The notes: generated by a model not told the origin, from the sequence alone. Shown: positions 20,986 to 31,143, counted from the first letter of the stretch. The stretch: 41,030 nt of DNA from Thermoflexales bacterium (GCA_007125545.1 SLDA01000417.1:1-41030); one strand, 5' to 3'. Made by a program: numbers and translations.

Positions 20986-21948
20986 GTGTTAGCTGCGCCG
21001 GTTCTACCAAAAGTAGAAGTAGATGTCAATGCTGAACAGTATGGCCGTTATGTTATCGGCCCGCTGGAAAGCGGATATGGTATGACGTTGGGGAACTCCT
21101 TGCGGCGAGTGCTGCTCTCCTCTCTTGAAGGGGCGGCCATCACGGCTGTACGTATCACGGATGTCCCGCATGAGTTTACGGCTGTTGAAGGAGTTCGGGA
21201 GGATGTGGTTCAGATCATTCTCCGACTAAAGCAGATTCGTCTTACGATGGAGGGCGATGGTCCTCAGTATATGACGGTCAGGATCGAGGGCGAAGGTGTG
21301 GTCACCGCCGGTGACATCATCGCGCCACCCGAGATCGAGATTCTGAATCCCGATCTTTATCTGTTCACGGTCAATTCCGATGATGCACATCTGGACCTAG
21401 AGTTAACGGTGGAGAAGGGGCGGGGATACCTGCCGGCTGAGGATCGGGGCCGTGCGCCCATTGGGGTGTTACCGGTTGATGCGATCTTCAGTCCAGTCCG
21501 GCGCGCCAATTTCCGTATCGATCAGGCCCGGGTTGGTCAGTTGACCAACTACGACCGTTTGATCATGGAGATCTGGAGCGATGGACGGATGGCGCCTTTG
21601 GATGCGCTTAAGGAGTCAGCTCGCACTCTAGTGACGCACTTGCGGCTGATTGCAGGCGCTGAAGTCATAGAGGAAGTGGAAATGCCGGAAGCAGAAGCGG
21701 AAGAGGAAATTCCGCATCAGGCTTACGCCACACCGATTGAAGATCTGGGCTTGGGAGTGCGGGTGTACAATGCTCTGAAGCGGACCGGCATTTCCAATGT
21801 TGGCGAGGTTCTGGAGATGCTGTCACGCGGCACCGATGCCCTGCTAGCTATTCGGAACTTTGGTGAGAAGTCGCTCACCGAGTTGCTTGAGCAGCTGGAG
21901 GCCAAGGGGTTCTGGACGGTTGAAGAAGAGGAAGAAGAGGCGGCATAG
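20986..21948 (+). CDS. rpoA: DNA-directed RNA polymerase subunit alpha (GTG start preferred)
   Basis: YGRYVIGPLESGYGMTLGNSLRRVLLSSLEGAAITAVRI; alpha-CTD IEDLGLGVRVYNALKRTGISNVGEV; AGGAGG before GTG 20986. Confidence 0.95.
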   Translation: MLAAPVLPKVEVDVNAEQYGRYVIGPLESGYGMTLGNSLRRVLLSSLEGAAITAVRITDVPHEFTAVEGVREDVVQIILRLKQIRLTMEGDGPQYMTVRIEGEGVVTAGDIIAPPEIEILNPDLYLFTVNSDDAHLDLELTVEKGRGYLPAEDRGRAPIGVLPVDAIFSPVRRANFRIDQARVGQLTNYDRLIMEIWSDGRMAPLDALKESARTLVTHLRLIAGAEVIEEVEMPEAEAEEEIPHQAYATPIEDLGLGVRVYNALKRTGISNVGEVLEMLSRGTDALLAIRNFGEKSLTELLEQLEAKGFWTVEEEEEEAA

Positions 21949-22062
21949 CCGCACTGCGGCTCCGCGGCCAAGGCTGCGGCGCACCGAACTGGGCTTCTTT
22001 AACGCTGTAGTTCCTGGCTCTGGAACGCTTTGGCTTTAGTCGATATATCAGGAGGTTGGGGG

Positions 22063-22458
22063 ATGCGACATCGTGTCGCTGGTAAGAGGTTAAATCGATC
22101 GTCTGGAAACAGGCGCGCCCTGCGGCGAAACTTGGTGACGGAATTGATCCGGCACGAGCGTATTCGTACGACGCGCGCTAAGGCTGAGGCTATCCGGGGT
22201 CAAGCCGAGAAGTTGATTACGCTCGCGAAGCGCGGTATCGCAGCTTCTGAAGAAGAGCCGTCGCGGGTTCTCTCCGCGCGTCGGCTGGCTGCGGCCCGGA
22301 TGAATGACCCGGAAATGGTGCGGAAGTTGTTTGATGAGATTGCACCCCGTTTCGCAACTCGTCCCGGCGGCTATACGCGGATGCTCAAGTTGGGGCTACG
22401 TAAGGGCGATGCTGCCGAGATGGTTGTGCTGGAACTGGTGGATACGCCCGAAGCTTAA
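22063..22458 (+). CDS. rplQ: 50S ribosomal protein L17
   Basis: MRHRVAGKRLNRSSGNRRALRRNLVTELIRHERIRTTRAKA; AGGAGG RBS. ATG 22063 preferred over listed 22030. Confidence 0.95.
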   Translation: MRHRVAGKRLNRSSGNRRALRRNLVTELIRHERIRTTRAKAEAIRGQAEKLITLAKRGIAASEEEPSRVLSARRLAAARMNDPEMVRKLFDEIAPRFATRPGGYTRMLKLGLRKGDAAEMVVLELVDTPEA

Positions 22459-22575
22459 CCGTCTGCTCCAAGACGGGGTGTGACCGGTTATCTGTAGGGC
22501 TTAGAGATGGTGAGTGTAACTGAGTGCGTGGTGCAGTGTTAGTACGTTTCCAAGAGGATACGACGCGGAGCAGGT

Positions 22576-23313
22576 GTGCGACTTAAGGGCGTGATCTGCT
22601 ATGATGGCACAGGATATGGTGGCTTCCAGATTCAAGCGAACGCGCCCACTATCCAGGCCGAGATTGAGCGGGTCCTGGCCCAGCTCGCCGGGACTGAGAC
22701 GCGTGTCATAGCGGCAGGACGCACCGATGCCGGGGTTCATGCTGAGGGCCAGGTCATCGCCTTCGATACGGACTGGCGACATCCGGTTGTGGATCTGCAG
22801 CGCGGTATGAATGCGTTGCTGCCGCAGCAGATTGCCGTTTTTGAGCTATGTGAGGTCGATGCGCGATTCCACCCGCGCTTCGATGCGCTCACGCGGAGCT
22901 ATCGATACACAATCTATCACGCCATTACGCGCCATCCTCTGTTTACCAGGTTCAGTCTACACGTCGCGCCGTCGTTGGATATCGAAGCTATGGAGCTTGC
23001 CGCCCGGTGCCTGGTCGGAAGTCACGACTTTCTGGCATTCGGCTCACCGCCGCAAGGCAATAATTCGGTCCGGGTGGTCTCGCGTGCACTGTGGTCCTAT
23101 CAGGACCCCTGGCTCACATTCGAGATCGAGGCGAACGCTTTTCTGTACCGGATGGTACGGATGTTGGTGGGTACGCTGCTCCGAGTTGGACGGGGAGCAT
23201 TGAGCCCTGAGGCGTTTGAGCAAATCTTGGAGACACGGGATCGAGAGAAGGCCGGACCTGCGGTTGTCGGACAGGGCCTATGCCTGAAGTCTGTTGTATA
23301 CGCAGAAGACTGA
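22576..23313 (+). CDS. truA: tRNA pseudouridine synthase A
   Basis: CYDGTGYGGFQIQ; AAGRTDAGVHAEGQVIAFDT; FLAFGSPPQGNNSVRVV. Confidence 0.93.
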   Translation: MRLKGVICYDGTGYGGFQIQANAPTIQAEIERVLAQLAGTETRVIAAGRTDAGVHAEGQVIAFDTDWRHPVVDLQRGMNALLPQQIAVFELCEVDARFHPRFDALTRSYRYTIYHAITRHPLFTRFSLHVAPSLDIEAMELAARCLVGSHDFLAFGSPPQGNNSVRVVSRALWSYQDPWLTFEIEANAFLYRMVRMLVGTLLRVGRGALSPEAFEQILETRDREKAGPAVVGQGLCLKSVVYAED

Positions 23314-23353
23314 TTCTGACACGCTCACTTATTACGAATAGGGAGTTTCAAAG

Positions 23354-23809
23354 GTGAAGAACATCAGAATGTATAAGACTTACGTCGCCAAACCGGGAGA
23401 GGTCGAGCGCAAGTGGTATGTTGTTGATGCAACCGATCAGACCTTGGGTCGTCTGGCGACACAGATCGCGACCATCCTTAGGGGTAAGCATAAGCCGGAA
23501 TACACCCCTCACGAGGATGTCGGCGATTTTGTTGTTGTCGTGAATGCAGAAAAAGTGCATGTCACGGGACGCAAGCTGGAGCAGAAGAAATATTACCGGC
23601 ACACGGGTTACCCCGGTGGCATTCGAGAGATTTCGCTTGGCCGGCAGCTGCAGCTACACCCCGAGCGCGTGATTGAGCACGCAGTCAAGGGAATGCTACC
23701 CCGGGGACCGCTGGGACGTCGGCAACTGCGGAAGCTGCGGGTATATGAGGGGGCCGAACACCCCCATGAAGCGCAACAGCCCGAGCCGTTGGTTACCAAC
23801 GAGCGATAG
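23354..23809 (+). CDS. rplM: 50S ribosomal protein L13
   Basis: [45 protein letters not shown]. Confidence 0.95.
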   Translation: MKNIRMYKTYVAKPGEVERKWYVVDATDQTLGRLATQIATILRGKHKPEYTPHEDVGDFVVVVNAEKVHVTGRKLEQKKYYRHTGYPGGIREISLGRQLQLHPERVIEHAVKGMLPRGPLGRRQLRKLRVYEGAEHPHEAQQPEPLVTNER

Positions 23810-23841
23810 TGCTTGTCTGAACTGCTTTGAAGGAGATGTGA

Positions 23842-24228
23842 ATGTATTACCAAGGTTTAGGACGTCGTAAGACATCGAGCGCGCGTGTGAGACTGCACGC
23901 GGATGGCACCGGGCAGTTCTTGATCAATGGCAAGCCCTATCGGGAGTACTTTGGTCGAGAAGCTGACTGGCGCAACGTCATGATGCCGCTAGAGGCGACC
24001 CAGACAACGGGACGCTTTGATGTGACCGTCCTCGTCAAGGGCGGTGGCATCACGGGGCAGGCCGAAGCCGTGCAAATGGGCATCGCACGCGCCCTGTTGG
24101 AGGTCAACCCGGACTTCCGCCCCGTGCTGCGTAAGGGCGGGCTTCTGACCCGCGATGCGCGGATGAAAGAGCGGAAGAAGCCGGGCCTCAAGCGGGCCCG
24201 CAAGGCTCCGCAGTACACAAAGCGTTAG
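23842..24228 (+). CDS. rpsI: 30S ribosomal protein S9
   Basis: GLGRRKTSSARVRLHADGTGQFLINGKP; C-terminus GLKRARKAPQYTKR. Confidence 0.96.
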   Translation: MYYQGLGRRKTSSARVRLHADGTGQFLINGKPYREYFGREADWRNVMMPLEATQTTGRFDVTVLVKGGGITGQAEAVQMGIARALLEVNPDFRPVLRKGGLLTRDARMKERKKPGLKRARKAPQYTKR

Positions 24229-24246
24229 TCTACTGATTGCTAAGCT

Positions 24247-24306
24247 AAAGGTAGGTAGTGAGAAGCTAGGTTCTGAGATACCAGCTTCTCCGCCTACCTT
24301 TTTCTC
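24247..24306 (+). terminator. Intrinsic terminator closing the ribosomal protein block
   Basis: AAAGGTAGG/CCTACCTTT (24247-24255/24293-24301) with inner GAGAAGCT/AGCTTCTC (24260-24267/24283-24290), then a T-run. Confidence 0.85.
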
Positions 24307-24330
24307 TGCTGCTCTCTGCAGGGGGATACT

Positions 24331-25815
24331 ATGGCGCAGATAACAATAATTGGGCTGGGTCCAGGGTCGAAGGCAGCGCTCACACTTGAGGCCTGGGAGA
24401 TACTGCAGCAGGCCGAGGAAGTGTGGTTGCGTACCGCTCACCATCCCGTCCTGCGGTCAATCTCCACAGCGGGTCAATGGCACTCCTTCGATGCTGTCTA
24501 CGAAGAGGCCGATACCTTTGACGCTGTCTATACCCAGATCGTCGCGGAAGTCTTACGTCTTGGCCGGCGACCTGAGGGTGCGATCTACGCTGTGCCCGGA
24601 CACCCGCTTGTCGGGGAGTCCACGGTGACACGAATCCTGACCGCTGCTGAGCGCGAATCTATCCCGGTGCACGTCGTTCACGGCGTAAGCTTTGTCGAAC
24701 CCTCTCTTACAGCCCTCAATGTCGACGCCCTCGACGGCCTGCAAATTTCCGATGCGTTGGATATCGTGGCGCTTCACCACCCACCACTCAACCCGGATCT
24801 ACCCGCTCTGATTGGCCAGGTCTATAGCCGCGCGGTCGCTTCTGAACTGAAGCTGGTGTTGATGAATCAGTATCCAGACGAGCATCCTGTAGCTCTGCTG
24901 GATGGGGCCGGCACCGAGCGAGAACGCGTGCAACGGCTGCCACTCTATGAGATAGATCGGCATGAAGCTTCTATGCTAACCAGCCTGTACGTGACACCGA
25001 TGGCGAGCGTGAGCGGTTTTGAGGGCTTTCAAGAGACGATTGCTACGTTGCGTTCTCCTGATGGATGCCCCTGGGACCGCGATCAGACACATGCAACGTT
25101 GCGCACTAACCTTCTGGAGGAGTGCTACGAAGTATTGGAAGCTATCGACGCCGACGATCCACTGGCGCTGCGCGAGGAATTGGGTGATCTGTTGTTGCAA
25201 ATCGTACTACACACCCAAATTGCCGTGGAGGAGGGCGACTTTTATATGCCCGAGGTTATCGCTCACATCGACGCCAAACTGAAGCGGCGCCATCCCCACG
25301 TCTGGGGTGGGGTGGATGTCTCGGGTGTCGATGACGTCGTTGTCAACTGGGAGACGATCAAGCAGCGCGAGCGCACTGAGAAAGGTACGGGCGAGCGCTC
25401 GATGCTCCGCGGCATTCCCCTGGCTTTGCCCTCGCTGGCGCAGGCAGCCGCATACGCGGACCGCGCTGGACGTATTGGTTTTGACAAGATAGATGCCGCC
25501 GGAATCTGGGTGGAGTTGCCTGAGAAGGTGCGCCATCTCCTGCAAGCATTGCTTGACTCCCTGGACGAGCTCTGGAATGCAGATGGAGATGGGACACAGG
25601 GCAATGGGCAGGTACTCGGTGATCTGCTCCTCGTTATCGCTGATTGGGCGCGACGTCACGACACGGATCCGGAGAGCACCCTCCGTGAAGCGAACGCCAG
25701 GTTTGCCGGACGCTTTCACACCCTCGAGATTGCCTCGCGAAAGATGGAGGCCTCTCTACAAACACTGTCGCCGGATCTCATCCGGCGACTTTGGGAGAAC
25801 CGCGAGCAATCTTGA
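24331..25815 (+). CDS. mazG: Tetrapyrrole methylase-domain / MazG pyrophosphohydrolase fusion (YabN-like)
   Basis: N-terminal ITIIGLGPGSKAALTLEAW and YAVPGHPLVGESTV; C-terminal LRSPDGCPWDRDQTHATLRTNLLEECYEVLEAI. Confidence 0.9.
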   Translation: MAQITIIGLGPGSKAALTLEAWEILQQAEEVWLRTAHHPVLRSISTAGQWHSFDAVYEEADTFDAVYTQIVAEVLRLGRRPEGAIYAVPGHPLVGESTVTRILTAAERESIPVHVVHGVSFVEPSLTALNVDALDGLQISDALDIVALHHPPLNPDLPALIGQVYSRAVASELKLVLMNQYPDEHPVALLDGAGTERERVQRLPLYEIDRHEASMLTSLYVTPMASVSGFEGFQETIATLRSPDGCPWDRDQTHATLRTNLLEECYEVLEAIDADDPLALREELGDLLLQIVLHTQIAVEEGDFYMPEVIAHIDAKLKRRHPHVWGGVDVSGVDDVVVNWETIKQRERTEKGTGERSMLRGIPLALPSLAQAAAYADRAGRIGFDKIDAAGIWVELPEKVRHLLQALLDSLDELWNADGDGTQGNGQVLGDLLLVIADWARRHDTDPESTLREANARFAGRFHTLEIASRKMEASLQTLSPDLIRRLWENREQS

Positions 25816-25819
25816 TGGT

Positions 25820-26158
25820 TCAGGATGTGGGTGGTCCCAGGTAGGGTTCCACCTCTTTTTGGAGGGCTCGTTTCGCCTGATTTCCCACCAGCCGGCTCAC
25901 TTCCTCACCGTTGTTGAAGAGGATCATCGTGGGGATGTTCATAACACCGTACTTCGATGCCAGATCCGAGGTGTCTACGTTCACTTTGACGATGCGCAAT
26001 CGGCCTTCCAATTCGCCGGCAAGTTCCTCAAGCGTGGGCCCCAGCTTGCGACACGGTGGGCACCACTCCGCAAAGAAGTCTACCAGCACCGGCATTGTGT
26101 TGCTACTATCCAGTACTTCCTGGAAGTCAGATTGATCGACCTGTTGTAAGCTTCCCAT
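25820..26158 (-). CDS. Thioredoxin with WCPPC active site
   Basis: VLVDFFAEWCPPCRKLGPTLEELA; KYGVMNIPTMILFNNGEEV. Confidence 0.92.
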   Translation of the reverse strand: MGSLQQVDQSDFQEVLDSSNTMPVLVDFFAEWCPPCRKLGPTLEELAGELEGRLRIVKVNVDTSDLASKYGVMNIPTMILFNNGEEVSRLVGNQAKRALQKEVEPYLGPPTS

Positions 26159-26274
26159 ATTACCTTCTCCTATCGTGAAACACCAAGGACACGGCGTGCG
26201 CGTCAGGGTGATTATAACTATGCCGATTATCGCACGCCCAAGGGTGATGTCAAGCCGGATGCATAGCCGGCTAT

Positions 26275-26303
26275 TTGCGGTCTGAGTTTGGCTGTGCTAT
26301 AAT
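26275..26303 (+). promoter_or_regulatory. Putative promoter TTGCGG-17-TATAAT
   Basis: TTGCGG 26275-26280, TATAAT 26298-26303, 81 nt before the LysM-M23 start. Confidence 0.55.
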
Positions 26304-26383
26304 GGTCTAGAAAGGCAATCCCACGGGTTGGCGGTGGCGCATATTCTGCCTCTCCGATAACGGGTTTCTGCCGACAAGAACCT

Positions 26384-27643
26384 ATGACAGATGAATCCAG
26401 TAGGTATCAAGAGAGCCCGGTAGATTCCGAACCGGACCCGGATTTACTCCAGCGGGCCTTGGATTTAGCCCCTGAGCCTGAAGAGGCTATGGAGAGATCT
26501 CGGTACCGTCTTCTGGGCAAAGTCGTAGCAATGGTGACAGCCACTATCTGGCGTCGAGCTTATGACCGCCGGGTCGTTGATGCTTTTTTGGGACGCTATA
26601 GTGCTCATGTCGCCATCGTCCTGTTGGCGCTTGTGTTGAGCTTCGCCGGTCAGATCACCGTGACCTCTATCGACGTGATGGGGTCTGCCGCTTCTCGATC
26701 CCTCTCCCTACCCGCCGCTGCAGAACCAGTGGTCACCCCCACGCCCGAATCCGATGACCTGGGCTATCAGATGCAGCGCCCCCGGGCGGTCGTCCGCCGC
26801 GCAAATCCACTGACCACCATTCCTGAGCGGGTTCGTCTAGAAGTGATTACCTACACGGTTGAGTCCGGCGACAACATCTTCTGGATAGCTGAAAAGTTCA
26901 AGCTCTCCTATACGACCATCGTCTGGTCCAATATGGAAGCCTTGCAGGGTGCGCCCTGGTTGATACAGCCGGGCCTGACCCTGGCTATTCCTCCCGTTGA
27001 TGGCGCCTATCACACCGTTATGCCGGGCGAGAGCGCGACCGCGATCGCTGAGAAGTACCAAGTGTCTCCAGACGCACTCTACAACGAGTGGAACCCGATT
27101 ACGGTCGGGCAGTCGCTAGCGGAAGGCACATTGCTGGTGATTCCCGGTGGCGTCGGTGAGGAGTTCGAATTGGAGGCACCGCCGGCGACACCCAGGTTGC
27201 CCGGGGTGGGGACGGCCTCCGGTAGTTGGGGATATTGTGGAGCCACGGCCGTTTCGGGTTACGGTGCTAATGGATGGTTCATCTTGCCGACGGGCTCGCG
27301 TGCCGTCTCGGGCTATGTGTTCGCCGATCGTCGTAACCCCCGTCATATTGGCCTTGATTATCGCTGCCGTCTTGGTGACCCTATCTATGCAGCGGATGCC
27401 GGGGTTGTCGTTTGGGCAGGCTGGAGTGGTGGTTACGGCAATCTCGTAAGGGTCCGCCATGGGAACGGATATGAGACATACTATGCTCACTTCAGTGCCT
27501 ATGCAGTGAGTTGTGGCGACCCTGTTCGGCAGGGACAGATCGTGGGATACTGTGGCAGCACAGGCTGGTCCACAGGGCCGCACTTGCACTACGAGATTCG
27601 GTTGAACGGTGTTCCGCAGAACCCGGCTCGCTTTGAGCCATAG
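26384..27643 (+). CDS. Membrane-anchored LysM-M23 peptidase (paralog 1)
   Basis: TM segment VAIVLLALVLSFAGQI; LysM-like YTVESGDNIFWIAEKF and HTVMPGESATAIAEKY; M23 HIGLDYRC and GPHLHYEIR. Confidence 0.88.
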   Translation: MTDESSRYQESPVDSEPDPDLLQRALDLAPEPEEAMERSRYRLLGKVVAMVTATIWRRAYDRRVVDAFLGRYSAHVAIVLLALVLSFAGQITVTSIDVMGSAASRSLSLPAAAEPVVTPTPESDDLGYQMQRPRAVVRRANPLTTIPERVRLEVITYTVESGDNIFWIAEKFKLSYTTIVWSNMEALQGAPWLIQPGLTLAIPPVDGAYHTVMPGESATAIAEKYQVSPDALYNEWNPITVGQSLAEGTLLVIPGGVGEEFELEAPPATPRLPGVGTASGSWGYCGATAVSGYGANGWFILPTGSRAVSGYVFADRRNPRHIGLDYRCRLGDPIYAADAGVVVWAGWSGGYGNLVRVRHGNGYETYYAHFSAYAVSCGDPVRQGQIVGYCGSTGWSTGPHLHYEIRLNGVPQNPARFEP

Positions 27644-27675
27644 TCTCTTCTGAGTTTGTTCCGGCGTAGAACCCT

Positions 27676-28791
27676 ATGACCCAACTTCCAACAGAGGCCT
27701 TGAGTTGGCGCGGTTCACCCTTGTTGCGTGGTATTGCACGCATCGCGGGGCTGATCTGGCGCTGGAATGACGACTACATTGGACAACGTCCGGCGCGCGG
27801 TCGTCTGACAGCGCACTTTGGGCTCATTGTTACGCTCGCTTTCTGGGTGCTCCTGGGTGCTTTCGGGCTTGATTCGCTTTCTTCGCTGGTGGATGCGGCG
27901 GATAGGACTTTCCTGAAGGGGATGGCGCAAGATGTAGATGCCGCTTCCGATGCCGGAGTCATTGTTGAGCATCCTTACTCCCGTGTCAGTTCTTATGCCC
28001 AGATCGGCCGTCAGGCCCAAGCTCATACGGCTATTCCGCAACGTCCGCGCTTGGGCGTGGAAACCTATACGGTTCAACTGGGCGACACACCCGAGAAGAT
28101 CGCGGAACACTTCGGTCTGCAGCCAACAACTCTCCTTTGGTCCAATCCTGAGATGGAAAAGGCGCCTGATCTACTCAACATAGGTCAGGTCCTGACCATC
28201 CTACCCTTAGACGGTGTCTATCACACCGTCGCCGTCAGCGACACGCTGGAAAGCTTGGCAGAGGTCTACAAGGTCGAGGTTGAGGAGATTATATCCTGTC
28301 CCTTCAATGACATCCCGGCCGATCAGGAATTGGCAGTGGGTTCTCAGATCATCGTGCCAGGCGGGACGAAGCCCTATGAAACCCGCAATGTCACGCTCTA
28401 CACCAGTTCTGCGCCAGTTAGTGTTCAGGCGTTGGGCCTCTTCCACAGGCCCGCGCCGGGAGTCATAACTCAAGGTTACTGGTATGGACATCGCGCTATT
28501 GATATCGGAGCACCGTTGGGCACCGTGATTCGTGCCGCTGACAGTGGTTACGTGAGCTTCGCGGGCTGGACCGATGTTGGCTACGGATACCTATTGGTGA
28601 TTAACCACAATAACGGCTACGAGACCTACTATGCGCACCTGAGTTGGTACTTTGTCCAGGAAGGTGACATTGTCACACCTGGACAGGAGATCGGCAGGAT
28701 GGGCAGCACCGGTAACTCCACCGGTCCCCATCTGCACTTCGAGATTCGCTACAATGGCTATCCGATGAACCCCAACCACTACTTGCCGTAG
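27676..28791 (+). CDS. Membrane-anchored LysM-M23 peptidase (paralog 2)
   Basis: TM LIVTLAFWVLLGAFGL; LysM-like YTVQLGDTPEKIAEHF and HTVAVSDTLESLAEVY; M23 GHRAIDIGAP and GPHLHFEIR. Confidence 0.88.
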   Translation: MTQLPTEALSWRGSPLLRGIARIAGLIWRWNDDYIGQRPARGRLTAHFGLIVTLAFWVLLGAFGLDSLSSLVDAADRTFLKGMAQDVDAASDAGVIVEHPYSRVSSYAQIGRQAQAHTAIPQRPRLGVETYTVQLGDTPEKIAEHFGLQPTTLLWSNPEMEKAPDLLNIGQVLTILPLDGVYHTVAVSDTLESLAEVYKVEVEEIISCPFNDIPADQELAVGSQIIVPGGTKPYETRNVTLYTSSAPVSVQALGLFHRPAPGVITQGYWYGHRAIDIGAPLGTVIRAADSGYVSFAGWTDVGYGYLLVINHNNGYETYYAHLSWYFVQEGDIVTPGQEIGRMGSTGNSTGPHLHFEIRYNGYPMNPNHYLP

Positions 28792-28831
28792 CCCTCAGTA
28801 CTTGTAGAAACACTGCTTTCAGGAGGGTGAC

Positions 28832-29473
28832 GTGCAACTCATATCGATTGACGAGGCTCGCACGCTGTACCATACAGCAGACAGCGTTCACGACTTTGAC
28901 CACATTTTGAGAGTACTGGTGCTTGCCGAGCGCATCGCCCAGGCGGAAGGTGCCGATCTGGTTATCACAAGCTCTGCCGCGTTGCTGCACGACTGGGGAC
29001 GCGGCGAAGTGGAGTCGAGTCAGACCAACCACGCCAAGGTAGCCGCGGACCGTGCAAGAAGCTATTTGATGCAGCGCGAGACTGCACCGGTGGTGGTCAA
29101 TGCTATTGTACACGCTATCGAAGCCCATCGCTTCCGCACACCGCCACTGCCCCAGACCCTGGAAGCTAAAGTCTTATTTGATGCCGACAAGCTGGATGCC
29201 ATTGGCGCCATTGGGATCGCCCGCGCTTTTGCATATGGTGGCGCCCACAATCAACGCTTGTGGGCGGCGCGCGAGTCGGTCAACCTGCGGCGCTGGCAAG
29301 AGCAAGGTGACGATGCTGACGCCCATACACCGGTTCACGAATTCGTTGTCAAGCTGTCGCGCATTCACAAGCAGCTCTACACTGCCATGGGCCGCCGCAT
29401 TGCTGAGGAGCGACACCTTTATATGTCCGCCTTTTTCGATCGTCTTGGCTGTGAGGTCCGGGGCGAAGCCTAA
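28832..29473 (+). CDS. HD-domain phosphohydrolase
   Basis: VHDFDHILRVLVLAERIA...ALLHDWGR...LFDADKLDAIGAIGIARAF. Confidence 0.85.
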   Translation: MQLISIDEARTLYHTADSVHDFDHILRVLVLAERIAQAEGADLVITSSAALLHDWGRGEVESSQTNHAKVAADRARSYLMQRETAPVVVNAIVHAIEAHRFRTPPLPQTLEAKVLFDADKLDAIGAIGIARAFAYGGAHNQRLWAARESVNLRRWQEQGDDADAHTPVHEFVVKLSRIHKQLYTAMGRRIAEERHLYMSAFFDRLGCEVRGEA

Positions 29474-29512
29474 CCTTCGCCAGTGAATTGCCGCTTGCCT
29501 GTGACGTCCACG

Positions 29513-29542
29513 ACAAAGCGGGGGCCGCGGCCCCCGCCTTGT
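29513..29542. terminator. Putative bidirectional terminator between convergent HD gene and lysS
   Basis: Near-perfect inverted repeat ACAAAGCGGGGGC-CGCG-GCCCCCGCCTTGT. Confidence 0.6.
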
Positions 29543-29567
29543 GATATCCTCAATGTGAAGGTCTCTG

Positions 29568-31079
29568 CTATCCGTCGCGAGATCGTAGATGCGGGTAGAG
29601 TAGAACTTCACGGATGGAGTGGCTATCTGTGAAGAGCATGGCCAATCGGTCGATGCCCAACCCGAAGCCCCCATTGGGTGGCATACCGTATTTCATAGCT
29701 CGGAGGTAATCCTCGTCCAATGGTTGTGCTTCTTTATTGCCGGCTTCATACTCCCGCCCTTGCTGCAGAAACCGCTCTTCCTGCTCGAAGGGATCGTTCA
29801 ACTCGGTGAAGGCGTTGCCCATCTCCATACCTCCGATGAAGAGCTCGAATCGCTCGACGTGAGTTGGATCGTCGGGTTTCTGTTTTGCCAGCGGCGAGAT
29901 CTCCACAGGGTAGTCGTGGATGAAAGTGGGTTGAACGAGCGTGGGTTCTACCTCGCCGAGAAGGTTGTCTACCAGATGGCCCCACGTCGCATCCCCTGCA
30001 GCGCTGTAGCCTCGATCCCGCATCTCGGTACGCAGCGCCTTGGCATCCGGGAAGTTGGTGTAATCGATGCCTGTTCCTTCCAGAATTACATCGCGCAAGG
30101 TGCTTCGTCGCCAAGGTGGAGCCAGATCGATTTCATGGGGACCGTATGTGAGGATTGTTGTGCCTAAAGCCCGCTCGGCACTGTAAGCGATTAGTTGCTC
30201 GACGGTGCTCATAATACCGTAGAGGTCTGTATAAGCACAGTAGAACTCTAGCTGTGTGAACTCCGGATTGTGCTTATAGGAGACCCCTTCGTTTCGAAAG
30301 TCGCGCCCGATCTCGTAGACCCGCTCATACATCCCAACAAGCAAGCGTTTGAGATAGAGCTCGAACGAGATCCGCAGATACAGATCCTGCTTGAGCTGGT
30401 TGTGATACGTCGTGAAAGGCCGTGCCGCGGCGCCACCATAGATGGGCTGCAGCACGGGAGTCTCAACTTCCAGATAATCATTATCATCCAGCCACATCCG
30501 CAGTGCGCTAATAATGCGCGACCGGATACGGAAAATGCGGCGCACCTCGCGATTTACCGCTAGGTCAGCATAGCGCTGGCGGTAGCGTTCCTCTACGTCG
30601 GCGAAGGCGCTGTATCGAACGGTGTTGCCCGCCTCATCCTCATATTCTTTGGGAATGGGTAGGGGCGTGATCGCTTTTGCCAACATACGCCAGGATTGGA
30701 GCTGGAGGCTGACCTCGCCAGTGCGCGTTCGGGTCATTGCACCTGCCGCTTCTACAAAGTCTCCCAAATCGACAGTTCTCCGGAAAAGGGCGAACGCATC
30801 ATCCCCGGTGACATCCCGGCGAATGAAGAGCTGCAATCTCCCTGTAGCGTCCTCAATGTGCGCAAAGGCCAGCTTTCCCATGAGGCGCATACTGACGATC
30901 CGACCTGCGACTGTCACTTCTGGTGCGGCTTCTCCCGTTGCCTCGGTCGGGGTGAATGCCGCCACGGCCTCCTGTGTTGTGTGCGTGCGGTATGATCGAT
31001 GCGGATAGGCGGGAACACCTGCTTCTTCCAGCCGTCTGATCTTTTCCGCGCGTTGCTGCTCCAGATCGTTTAGCTCCAT
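29568..31079 (-). CDS. lysS: Lysyl-tRNA synthetase, class II
   Basis: RIVSMRLMGKLAFAHIEDATGRLQLF; RDFRNEGVSYKHNPEFTQLEFYCAY; GFGLGIDRLAMLFTDSHSIREVLLYP. Confidence 0.96.
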   Translation of the reverse strand: MELNDLEQQRAEKIRRLEEAGVPAYPHRSYRTHTTQEAVAAFTPTEATGEAAPEVTVAGRIVSMRLMGKLAFAHIEDATGRLQLFIRRDVTGDDAFALFRRTVDLGDFVEAAGAMTRTRTGEVSLQLQSWRMLAKAITPLPIPKEYEDEAGNTVRYSAFADVEERYRQRYADLAVNREVRRIFRIRSRIISALRMWLDDNDYLEVETPVLQPIYGGAAARPFTTYHNQLKQDLYLRISFELYLKRLLVGMYERVYEIGRDFRNEGVSYKHNPEFTQLEFYCAYTDLYGIMSTVEQLIAYSAERALGTTILTYGPHEIDLAPPWRRSTLRDVILEGTGIDYTNFPDAKALRTEMRDRGYSAAGDATWGHLVDNLLGEVEPTLVQPTFIHDYPVEISPLAKQKPDDPTHVERFELFIGGMEMGNAFTELNDPFEQEERFLQQGREYEAGNKEAQPLDEDYLRAMKYGMPPNGGFGLGIDRLAMLFTDSHSIREVLLYPHLRSRDG

Positions 31080-31111
31080 GGATTGCTCCTCACTCTACAG
31101 GCATATAGAGA

Positions 31112-31143
31112 GAGCGTATGCAAGGAGATATGCGCATACGCTC
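31112..31143 (-). promoter_or_regulatory. Hairpin in lysS 5' UTR
   Basis: Perfect 10-bp arms GAGCGTATGC/GCATACGCTC (31112-31121/31134-31143). Confidence 0.45.

Noticed and set aside
25493-26149. 218-aa + strand ORF across mazG end and trx
   Set aside because: Overlaps two well-supported genes in other frames; no recognisable family.
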